Assembly (NCBI GenBank): GCA_032718475.1
Contig: JAUCBJ010002786.1
Span: forward strand, 1 to 26,189
Length of the DNA: 26,189 bases
DNA from: Nemertoderma westbladi
Lineage: Eukaryota > Xenacoelomorpha > Nemertodermatida > Nemertodermatidae
Direction of reading: 5' to 3'
The translations under genes were made by a program, and so were the position numbers. Positions 1-8,769 of this stretch are shown here, one piece after another (position 1 is the first letter of the stretch; each line of letters begins with the position of its first letter). The notes below the pieces were generated by a model. The model saw only the letters and a program-made list of their open reading frames with translations, ran no database searches and was not told where the DNA came from.

Positions 1-2323
1 ACGAGGTCGACAAATACATCGTCGTCATCGGACACAAGTCCGTCGTCTTCGAGAAAGACAAAGACCCGTCCGTGTTGCGCAGTTCTACAGCCGGGAAGTT
101 GCTAAGCAACCTGGTGGAAGAAGGGGGTCATGTAGACAGCGGCGACCCATACTGCGAACTGGAGGTCATGAAAATGGTGACTACGTTGACGGCGAACCAC
201 GCGGGTCTCATCAGCTACACGAAACGCCCGGGAACCTCAGTGGAATGCGGCGAGGTTCTGGCCCATCTGCGATTGGACGACTCGCAGAAGGTCGCGCAAA
301 CACGTCGATTCAACGGGACATTCCTGGACACCGCGAGTCCCAACACGAAGGGGGAGAAACTCCACCAGGTCTACCAGACAGCGCTGTCCGTAGTTCGCAA
401 CCTACTCGAGCACGGCTACTCCATAGCCGAGCCCAACTTCGAGTCGCACATCGCCGCGAAGTTCGAGGTGCTCATTAAATGTCTCAATGACAAGCAGCTC
501 CCGATCCTGGAGATGCAGCAGTTGGTATCCAGCGTGGTGAACCGCCTACCCGCCGGCCTCGAGAAGGCGATCCGCAATGCGCTCGCTCTGTACGCGGCTA
601 ACATCACCTCGGTTTTGGGGAGTTTCCCCTCGGCGGAGATTCTCCGGGTGGTCGACTCGCATCGGGCCGCCATCGCGAAGCGGGCGGACCAGGATCGCTT
701 CGTCATGGAGACCCAGCCTATAGTGCAGCTCGCCCAGCGGTACCGGTCTGGACTGCGGAGCTGCATGAAGTCCGTCATCATGGAGTTCCTGAAACTCTAT
801 CTCGATGTGGAGAAGGAGTTCCAGTTAAACAGTCTCGAGAAATCGATAAATTTACTCCGGGAAAAATACAAAGATAAGTTGCACGTCGTTGTCGATATGG
901 TGAAGTCCCATAACAATATCGCACGGAAGAACGTGCTTATCATTAAGATTATTAACTACATAAGCGATAATGTCTCTACATTCCTTGATGAGAAGAACCA
1001 GATCCTCTCGGAACTCGCGTTGCTCAGTCATGCGGATAACAGCAAAGTGGCGCTGCGCGCCAAACAGCTGCTGGTCTCGGCGCGCCAACCTTCGTACCGG
1101 GTTCGACGCGAGCAAGTGGAGCGGATATTCATGGGAGCCGTTGGTGATGATGGTCCAGAACATGGAGCCAAGAAGCTGGAAAAGCTGATACACAGCGAAA
1201 CAGCGTTCTTCGACGTTCTCCCGGAGTTCTTCTACCACGAGAACCACCTGGTTCGCGTCGCAGCTCTCGAGGTCTACGTCCGTCGCGCTTACATCGCCTA
1301 CAACATCCTGTCCCTCTGTAACTACCGCCTATCCTCCGGAGACACGGAGGAGACCGCCCTCTTCCTCGTCGAGTTTCAGTTCCTCCTACCCACTTCGCAT
1401 CCTCACAGAGCGGCGGCCAGCGGGATGAACCTACCGTCCCCGGACGAGCGGCCGGAGGAACTGCCTCGGGTGCGCAGCAGTGGTGGAATCGTGACGCTCG
1501 CGCACGAGATCGTCAACATGATCTCGACTCTCCACCAGGACAGCAAGGCGACGCCGTACGAACGTTTGGGTGTGATGGTCGCTCTTCCTTCCCTCAACGA
1601 GTTTCACACTCATTTCCCCAACTTACTTCAACGTTTCCCCTCCACACCGCCGCCTAGCCCCTTCGCAACCTCACCCACCACGACATTTAACTCGGTGAAC
1701 TCGGAATACATCAAAAACGTGGAACTCGTCCATATCATCAATATCGCGGTAATGATGACCCCTGACTTAGTGGCCAACGATGATGAAGAGTTAAGCGCCA
1801 CCTTACGTAAACTCCTCATACCCCACGACTGTCTTATAACTGAGAAAGGAATCAGAAGGATTACCTTTGTAATTATAATACATCATGAGTATCCGCGATA
1901 CTTTACATACAGAACTAAGCCACCTGCCTTACCTGAGAGCGGTTCATCCAACAGTCTCGATAAAATGACAACAAGTTCTGCTATTGAAAACAACGTGTCG
2001 GTTAACAGTGTGGCGTCTGAGAGTGGCGTGGCGGCTGCAGTGGTTGTGCAGTGCGGGACTGTAGCAGCCAATGTGGCTGTCATGTGTGGTTCAGTCCCGG
2101 CCTCCCAGTCTACCGTAGAGTTGCAGCATCAGCAGTGCGTGACATTGAGTCTGGAGGAGGATACCATATACCGGCATTTAGAACCGGCCTTGGCATTCCA
2201 ACTGGAGGTGGCGAGAATGGCGATGTTTAGTCTCAAAATACTACCGACTTCTAATCGGAAAATGCATCTCTACATGGGGAAGGGTAAGGGATCATCTTCT
2301 GGAGGCCAATTACAGGATTACAG
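1..2323 (+). CDS. ACC: Acetyl-CoA carboxylase, exon A (5' partial): biotinyl and central domains
   Basis: Eukaryotic multidomain acetyl-CoA carboxylase, which makes malonyl-CoA from acetyl-CoA, bicarbonate and ATP in the cytosol. The reading frame is open from base 3 with no start codon, so the gene continues upstream. Early residues EVDKYIVVIGHKSVVFEKDK match the segment just before the biotinyl domain. The biotinyl domain follows and contains EVMKM, with the biotin-accepting Lys codon at 171-173. The rest is the ACC central region, with recognisable blocks such as ITSVLGSFPS, IVQLAQRYRSG, KVALRAKQLL, AALEVYVRRAYIAY, EFQFLLPTSHP and IYRHLEPALAFQLE. It ends at CAG|GTAAGT, an excellent donor. 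The last codon is split after two bases and completed in the next exon, giving [15 protein letters not shown] as in ACC. An 80-residue low-complexity stretch at about 1914-2153 replaces a few residues found in typical ACCs. Family assignment is very secure; whether this is the sole ACC or a paralog is unknown. Confidence 0.95.
162..176 (+). other. ACC: Biotin attachment motif EVMKM of ACC
   Basis: The codons read E-V-M-K-M, the biotinylation signature of biotin-dependent carboxylases. The Lys (171-173) is the residue expected to be covalently biotinylated by holocarboxylase synthetase. It sits centrally in a biotinyl fold whose flanks (AGKLLSNLVEEGGHV before, TANHAGLISYTKRPG after) match ACC. 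Its retention argues that the gene product is functional. Confidence 0.93.
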
Positions 2324-2928
2324 GTAAGTTCAGTTGATTGTCTAGTACAATATGGGGTGGGGTTCATTGGCTCTTCCCGAGGGTTACCACTACCAGACTA
2401 TTCCATAAAGGCAACCCGTCTATTTCTCCCCCTTTTGGGGGAAAATGTTCCAAATTACTACCTCGTTTTCTCTCTTAATGTTGTTTTGCCATCTTTACCG
2501 TTCTGTTTATAAATCTCCTGAAATAATCATATTTGTGGCCGAAATATGAATTCACCTTAGGTGAAGGTAAGTTTATTGCGGGCAGCAAGTAGAGCCTGTG
2601 CTGCTATATGCACTAATGCAGCCCTTCTGGGTTCTTACTGCAGGGGTCACCAGATCCCTTTACGGTATGTACTTAGTGTTTAAACGGGATCAGATATTCT
2701 GGGATCGGGACCGGGATTGTAATTTTCATTCGATTCATTAAGTTTTCAGTGTATGTGGCAGTGTGTGTATGAAAATGATTTTGGGGCACATCATATATCT
2801 TTATTTTACACTTCTGAAATATTAATAAGATAAATTTAAAAAATTAGATGATTAATCAGAAGGCTGATGGAGGAACCGCTATGCACCAAAACTAATGATG
2901 ACGTCACTGTGTAATTGAATTATTGCAG
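2324..2928 (+). other. ACC intron 1 (605 bp, phase 2)
   Basis: The intron has a strong donor, CAG|GTAAGT, and an acceptor, TTATTGCAG|GT, with a good branch-point candidate CTAAT at about 2892-2896. Splicing joins AG|G into Arg and restores the conserved ACC sequence across the junction. A perfect palindrome TGACGTCA (the cAMP-response-element core) lies at 2899-2906, 22 bases before the intron end. No gene, tandem repeat or mobile element was recognised here. A cryptic acceptor-like TTCTTACTGCAG near 2632-2643 would not give the conserved junction. Confidence 0.92.
2899..2906. promoter_or_regulatory. CRE-like palindrome TGACGTCA near the acceptor of intron 1
   Basis: This is a perfect 8-bp TGACGTCA, the full CREB/ATF consensus core. 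It lies between the presumed branch point and the 3' splice site. An identical octamer sits at the equivalent place in intron 2 (15601-15608). The sequence match is certain; any function is unproven, and chance cannot be excluded. Confidence 0.35.
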
Positions 2929-4822
2929 GTTCTTTGTACGAGCCATTATTCGCCATTCCGACCTGGTCACTTCAGAGACGAGTTTCGATTATCTAAAAGA
3001 TGAAGGGGAGAAAATCCTACTAGAGGCCTTGGACGAACTAGAGTTGGCGTTCTCCAACCCGAACAACAAGCCCACCGACTGCAATCACATCTTCCTAAAC
3101 TTCGTCCCATCTGTAATCATCGACCCGGTCGTTCTCACCGACCACGTCCGCAATATGATTGTCCGACGCGGTGTCCGTTTGGTCCGACTCCGTGTCACCC
3201 AAGCCGAACTCCGATTCGTCATCATCCACTCCCCGGATGGCATTCCAACCCCGTTCCGTCTTCTCGTCTCGTCCGAGTCCGGCTACTTCCTCAACCTGGA
3301 CATGTACCGCGAGCGGTATGATTCGGTCTCCGGACAGACGGTCTACCACACGTGGGTGCCGGAATCGACTGTGGCGCGTTCCCGCTCCACTACCGCCATA
3401 ATCGGGGGGACACCCCATGTTGGCGGCCCTGAGAGCAAAATCCGGTCAACATCGGATGCCGGAAATCTGGGCTCTACAGCCTCTACCAAGAAAGGCCCGT
3501 TCCACGGTATGCCAATAAACACGCCCTACCTTGGAAAAGGGCACATGGATGCGAAACGTGGTGTCGCCCAGTCCATGGGTACCACCTACGTGTACGACTA
3601 CCCAGAGATGATCCGTCAAGCCGTTCTCAAACTGTGGATCACCCACGCGGCGCGCAACCCCGATGTATCTATACCCTCTGCGGATGACGCCGCGGTTTAC
3701 TCCGAATTGGTCCTCGACAATCTTGGCAACATCCACGTGATGAACCGACATCACGGTGAGAACACCTTGGGTATGGTTGCGTGGCGGTTCACTCTCTTCA
3801 CGCCCGAGTACCCGGGCGGGCGTGAGGTCATCGTAATCGCCAATGACATCACCCACAAAATGGGTTCCATCAGCACCCAAGAGGTCCTCCTATTCTTTAA
3901 GGCTTCGGAACTGGCCAGGAAATTCGGCATCCCACGAATATTTCTCGCAGCTAATAGCGGAGCTCGAATTGGCGTCGCGGAAGAGATTAAGAGTTTATTT
4001 AAAGTTTCCTGGGTAGACGAATGCAACCCAGAGAAAGGGTTTAATTACCTTTACTTAACTCCACAGGATTATAAGAAAGTTTCTGCGAGTAATTCCGTGA
4101 TGGCCTCGGTAATTGAGGTTGAGGGTGAGACTCGTTATAAGATCTCCACGATTGTAGGCCAAGAGGATGGTATCGGGGTTGAGAATCTCAGTGGCTCCGG
4201 TTGGATAGCAGGAGAGACTTCCCTCGCTTATAACTCTGTAGTCACACTCAGCATGGTCTCTTGCCGCACCATCGGCATTGGTGCTTACCTCGTGCGACTG
4301 GGCAAGCGCGTCGTGCAGGTGGACAACTCGCACGTTATTCTCACGGGGGCGCCCGCACTCAATAAGCTGCTGGGTCGCCAGGTCTATTCGTCCAACACGC
4401 AGCTCGGCGGCATACAGATTATGTGCGAGAACGGAGTGAGTCACGCCCACGCGAGCGATGACTTTCAGGGGATATTCACCCTCCTGTTGTGGCTGTCCTA
4501 CATTCCTAAATCTAAAGGAGCTCCATTGCCTATAATGCCTACGTTGGACCCTATTAATCGACCCATCGGGTTTGTTCCGTCTAAAACTCCGTACGATGTT
4601 CGGTACATGTTGGCGGGGAAACCAGGTCGTGGGAACTCGTTGGATTTATCGGGGTTCTTCGACTCCGGGTCATGGGACGAGATATTGGGCGACTGGGCGC
4701 GCACTGTAGTCGTGGGGCGGGCGAGATTGGGAGGAATTCCGATGGGCGTCATAGCGGTAGAAACTCGTGCAGTAGACCTCGCCATACCCGCAGATCCAGC
4801 TAATCTCCAGTCTGAACGAAAG
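2929..4822 (+). CDS. ACC: Acetyl-CoA carboxylase, exon B: end of central region and most of the carboxyltransferase domain
   Basis: This exon continues the ACC frame from exon A (the first base completes an Arg codon). It begins [19 protein letters not shown] and runs through [17 protein letters not shown] into the carboxyltransferase domain. Conserved blocks are [72 protein letters not shown]-like [33 protein letters not shown]-like, [26 protein letters not shown] and [21 protein letters not shown]. The domain transfers the carboxyl group from carboxybiotin to acetyl-CoA. It ends QSERK at AAG|GTTGGT, a weaker donor. That site is preferred because it joins in frame to [17 protein letters not shown] of exon C, as in ACC. 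A stretch of about 41 residues rich in Ser, Thr and Gly (3365-3487) is an insertion relative to typical ACCs. An in-frame stop follows at 4835-4837 if the donor is not used. Confidence 0.95.
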
Positions 4823-5684
4823 GTTGGTGGTATATAAATTATTTTATTGTTTTTGTTACTTTTTCGCACAAATGTACCCTAGAATCTGGATAAAAATGAG
4901 TGAATTTTTCCCAAGAAAAAAGTCCATTGACTTTGATTCAAGTTCATTGATTTTACTTTTCTTAAATTTTATTACATGTTGAAAGAGCATCGACGTACAA
5001 ATATAGTAAAAATACATTCAGGCAAATCCAGTTACGCAAATATAATAATATTCTTAATAATAATATTTATATTTTACTATAATTATGTTTAATAGGGTTA
5101 AGTAGTCAGATAATCAGAAAAACTTAAGATAACCTGACAGACAGCAAATAATTTTTAACGGGCGGGTGGATCTGGATAGTATTCTATACGTCATAATTAT
5201 ATATGAACGTTATTTCATACCTATTGAATTCATAAACACCAATTCATATATCAGACATTTCTTTACATAAATTATTATTAACCTAACAGCCCTGAGGTAG
5301 AGAAGCCCACAATTTACTGTACGGACAATAAATTAATTAACAATAAAATTAATAATAATAAATATTTACATAATAAAACTTTGACAAAATTTAATAAATT
5401 CCCTAAAAAGCATGTCATTTAAAAATTTATTAGGGCGTTTTGCCCTCATGTCTTTTTGCCCTGAGGTCATTTATCACTGAGGGCGATGTACTCAGTTACA
5501 CGATCATCATACTCACTAATTCAAAGTTATTACAGATCTACAAATGTAAATGTGTAAAGTGAATCTATTCTCTTTCTATAACTCTTAGAATTATATTTTT
5601 TTACTGCTTGTTTTTGTTGGCTCCTACTCACTGCTTTCTTTAGAAGGCCGTGCTCCCACTGCAAACTCCCACTGCGACCTTGCT
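4823..5684. other. 5' part of ACC intron 2, AT-rich, no gene seen
   Basis: This AT-rich DNA has runs such as AATAATATT and no convincing reading frame. Short scattered motifs GCCCTGAG and AGGGC recur near 5288, 5440-5470 and 5480 and can form small inverted repeats (GCCCT with AGGGC). They may be the remains of an old element, but no boundaries can be drawn. Confidence 0.5.
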
Positions 5685-5688
5685 GATG

Positions 5689-5720
5689 GGGTCGTTCTCA
5701 CAAAAAGTGGCCAAACTTTT
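5689..5720 (+). repeat. Left terminal inverted repeat of the intronic DNA transposon
   Basis: It begins GGGTCGTTCTCACAAAAAGT and pairs with the reverse complement of 14891-14922 with about four mismatches. It is preceded by GATG, the putative target duplication. Confidence 0.65.
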
Positions 5721-6750
5721 ATGTCAAAATGGCCATGCATTCCCACGGTTATATTTCCAAACGACACAGATTTAACCCCATGAACCTATATACCTGGAAA
5801 TCTGCGGAAATCTGCTCCTATTTCAGCAAATTTTCAACAGATTCCATTCACAACCTAGAGAATGACACCATTTCAAATATCGAAAATGCATGTTTTTTGA
5901 AATGTCACATTGAATTATTTTTAAATATTTGGCTTCTGAGCTAAAGTAATGAGAGCAAAGGTTCCACATCCCATACATCAAAATAAAGCAAATTTAATGC
6001 TCTTTCACATACTATTGGTGGTTTTCAACCGAAGCTACCCACATTTTATATATTTACTATTTACTAACAATTAATTACGCCGTCACTAGGATTTTGTCCA
6101 CCATGTAACGCTCGTTTTCATGACATGGTTTTTTTATATTTATTCACAACATCTCCAAGTGAGATATTTCTAAACGGCGATTTATTTAGCTACCAGCAGG
6201 TAAAAGCCGAGCATTGTGCGAAAACGTAAATCTACAAAAAATACCGTCATTAAGAATGTCCTCAATGTAACGCTACTTTGAATAGCGATAACTTTTGCTG
6301 TACTAATCACATCGACACCATTGAGGGCTCATATGAAAGAGCAATCGCAGATCTATCGAATCACATATTTGATTTTAATATAGTTTCAAAACAGACTATA
6401 GCCAACGCCATGCTAATGAAATATGTCTTCAATGTCCACCATGTAACGTAGTTGGGCCTGAAAATACCTGATAATACGAGTGGCGTTTCTATTTACACAT
6501 TAGGCAGTCAGGGTCAAATTAACAATAGTCGATGGTTTCTGGTTTTCAGTATTTAGTATAAACAACTGTAGTAGTAATATTATCTGTCTGTAGTCTGTAT
6601 TACCTAGTACTACCTAAAGGGTTTAGGAAAAGCTCATGATTTGTTTACCTTTCTTTATTTCGGTTCTAAAACAGTAATTCTTAATCATCATGCAATTACA
6701 ATTGTCAAACGGAATTAAGCGTGTTGTGTCTGGTAAGAACTTCTCAATTG
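5721..6750. other. Left arm of the DNA transposon with subterminal repeats, no gene
   Basis: This is unique AT-rich DNA between the left terminal repeat and the minisatellite. Three copies of a short motif, GTCC-(A/T)CC/TCA-ATGTAACG, lie at about 6096-6116, 6255-6279 and 6431-6453, all in the same orientation. They resemble the reverse complement of motifs in the right arm. A 71-codon open frame at 5729-5944 has no recognisable domain and is not called. Confidence 0.5.
6096..6453 (+). repeat. Three subterminal repeats (CCATGTAACG type) in the left arm
   Basis: The copies read GTCCACCATGTAACGCTCGT (6096), AATGTCCTCAATGTAACGCT (6255) and AATGTCCACCATGTAACGTA (6431). The right arm carries inverted relatives at 14637-14656 and 14708-14751, for example AAGTAGCGTTACACCAGGGA. 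Subterminal repeats of this kind are usually transposase-binding sites; that role is inferred. Confidence 0.5.
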
Positions 6751-8275
6751 AAGTTAGTGATGGCGTTACACGTGACGCGAAGGACTTAGAGATTAAGTTT
6801 GTGATGGCGTTACACGTGAAGGACTTAGAGATTAAGTTAGTGATGGCGTTACACGTGAAGGACTTAGAGATTAAGTTAGTGATGGGATTGCGTTACACGT
6901 GAAGGACTTGGAGATTAAGTTAGTGATGGCATGGCGTTACCCGTGAAGGACTTAGATATTAAGTTAGTGATGGCGTTACACGTGAAGGACTTAGAGATTA
7001 AGTTAGTGATGGCGTTACACGTGAAGGACTTAGAGATTAAGTTAGTGATGGCGTTACACGTGAAGGACTTAGAGATTAAGTTAGTGATGGCGTTACACGT
7101 GAAGGACTTACAGATTAAGTTAGTGATGGGATGGCGTTACCCGTGAAGGACTTAGATATTAAGTTAGTGGTGGCGTTACACGTGAAGGACTTAGAGATTA
7201 AGTTAGTGATGGCGTTACACGTGAAGGGCTTAGAGATTAAGTTAGTGATGGCGTTACACGTGAATGACTTAGAGATAAGTTAATGATAGCGTTACATGTG
7301 AAGGACTTAGAGATTAAGTTAGTGATGGCGTTACACGTGAATGACTTAGAGATAAGTTAGTGATAGCGTTACATGTGAAGGACTTAGAGATAAGTTAGTG
7401 ATGGCGTTACACGTGAATGACTTAGAGATAAGTTAGTGATAGCGTTACATGTGAAGGACTTATAGATTAAGTTAGTGATGGCGTTACACGTGAAGGACTT
7501 AGAGATAAGTTAGTGATGGCGTTACACGTGAATGACTTAGAGATAAGTTAGTGATAGCGTTACATGTGAAGGACTTAGAGATTAAGTTAGTGATGGCGTT
7601 ACACGTGAATGACTTAGAGATAAGTTAGTGATAGCGTTACATGTGAAGGACTTAGAGATAAGTTAGTGATGGCGTTACACGTGAAGGACTTAGAGATAAG
7701 TTAGTGATGGCGTTACACGTGAATGACTTAGAGATAAGTTAGTGATAGCGTTACATGTGAAGGACTTAGAGATTAAGTTAGTGATGGCGTTACACGTGAA
7801 TGACTTAGAGATAAGTTAGTGATAGCGTTACATGTGAATGACTTAGAGATAAGTTAGTGATAGCGTTACATGTGAAGGACTTAGAGATTAAGTTAGTGAT
7901 GGCGTTACACGTGAAGGACTTAGAGATAAGTTAGTGATGGCGTTACACGTGAATGACTTAGAGATAAGTTAGTGATAGCGTTACATGTGAAGGACTTAGA
8001 GATTAAGTTAGTGATGGCGTTACACGTGAATGACTTAGAGATAAGTTAGTGATAGCGTTACATGTGAAGGACTTAGAGATAAGTTAGTGATGGCGTTACA
8101 CGTGAATGACTTAGAGATAAGTTAGTGATAGCGTTACATGTGAAGGACTTAGAGATAAGTTAGTGATGGCGTTACACGTGAATGACTTAGAGATAAGTTA
8201 GTGATAGCGTTACATGTGAAGGACTTAGAGATAAGTTAGTGATGGCGTTACACGTGAAGGACTCAGAGATTAAGT
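6751..8275 (+). repeat. 39-bp minisatellite array, left block (about 39 copies)
   Basis: Tandem units contain GATGGCGTTACACGTGAAGG followed by ACTTAGAGATTAAGTTAGT. The outer part (6751 to about 7260) is mostly 39-bp units with a few 43-bp variants containing GATGGGATGGCGTTACCCGT. From about 7260 most units are 38 bp, having lost one base (AGATAAG instead of AGATTAAG). There they alternate between two types, GGCGTTACACGTGAATGACT and AGCGTTACATGTGAAGGACT, forming a dimeric higher-order repeat. The array ends abruptly at the copia LTR and resumes at 13571 beyond it. The 39-bp period leaves open frames such as MALHVKDLEIKLV repeats, which are not genes. Confidence 0.95.
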
Positions 8276-8416
8276 TGATAATCTGGTTCTGTTTATTTAC
8301 TATTTCTGATTACAGATAATAATTATTATAGCACTTTCTCATCGGTACCGATAACACAGTAATTACTAATTCAAATCTCCCGCTCATATCAAATGTACTA
8401 TTAACCAACTATAACA
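8276..8416 (-). repeat. 3' LTR of the copia element (141 bp)
   Basis: This copy appears identical to 13430-13570. On the minus strand it runs TGTTATAGTT... to ...CAGATTATCA. A polyadenylation signal AATAAA (minus strand) lies at 8292-8297 and a TATAAT-like stretch lies mid-LTR. The length is short for an LTR element but within the range seen in copia-type families. Confidence 0.95.
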
Positions 8417-8418
8417 AG

Positions 8419-8426
8419 CTCCCCCT
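8419..8426 (-). other. Polypurine tract of the copia element
   Basis: On the minus strand the sequence AGGGGGAG lies two bases before the 3' LTR start, the expected place for the plus-strand primer of reverse transcription. Confidence 0.7.
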
Positions 8427-8769
8427 ATTTTCTAAATAATTATAAAAACAAAAAATAATAAGTTCCTTACATCCACAAATCAATCTAAAATTTAAACATA
8501 CCAAATTATTTAACTAGAATAATATTCCGAAATAATTGCACAAGCCGAAATAATTACACAAGCTTCGACCCTTATCAAAAAAAAATAATAATAATAATTG
8601 AACCACTTCTTGAATCAAATAGAGAAATCCACTCTGACAATTTTGTCCTATAAATTAATTGAGTATCAACCACCACCTGAAAAATATACATAATTACACT
8701 CAAAAATTAAAATATTATTCAAAAGTCCTTGTTATTGTTATTGTCACCGCCTAAATGTCAACTTTCGGT
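8427..8769. other. Copia 3' untranslated region between gag-pol stop and polypurine tract
   Basis: About 340 AT-rich bases with no reading frame or recognisable motif. There is no env-like or accessory gene between pol and the LTR. Confidence 0.7.

Noticed and set aside
1914-2153. The ACC insertion as an unrecognised intron
   Set aside because: There is no GT donor near its left edge and no pyrimidine-rich tract or good acceptor before EEDTIYR. The length is a multiple of three and the frame is open.
2632-2643. TTCTTACTGCAG as the true acceptor of ACC intron 1
   Set aside because: Joining there does not give the conserved [14 protein letters not shown] sequence and leads into non-coding DNA; the acceptor at 2928 does.
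416-4869. Antisense open frames of 60-144 codons over the ACC exons (for example 416-781, 852-1247, 3095-3418, 3446-3880, 4055-4450, 4498-4869)
   Set aside because: They are shadows of GC-rich coding sequence on the other strand, with no domain, no start context and no independent support.
5729-5944. 71-codon open frame as a transposase remnant
   Set aside because: No recognisable motif, AT-rich, and no related frame in the other arm.
6690-7146. Open frames encoding MALHVKDLEIKLV repeats
   Set aside because: The 39-bp period is a multiple of three and lacks stops in this frame. The frames break where units become 38 bp, so there is no selection for coding.
6751-8275. CRISPR array
   Set aside because: Units are contiguous without unique spacers and the genome is eukaryotic.
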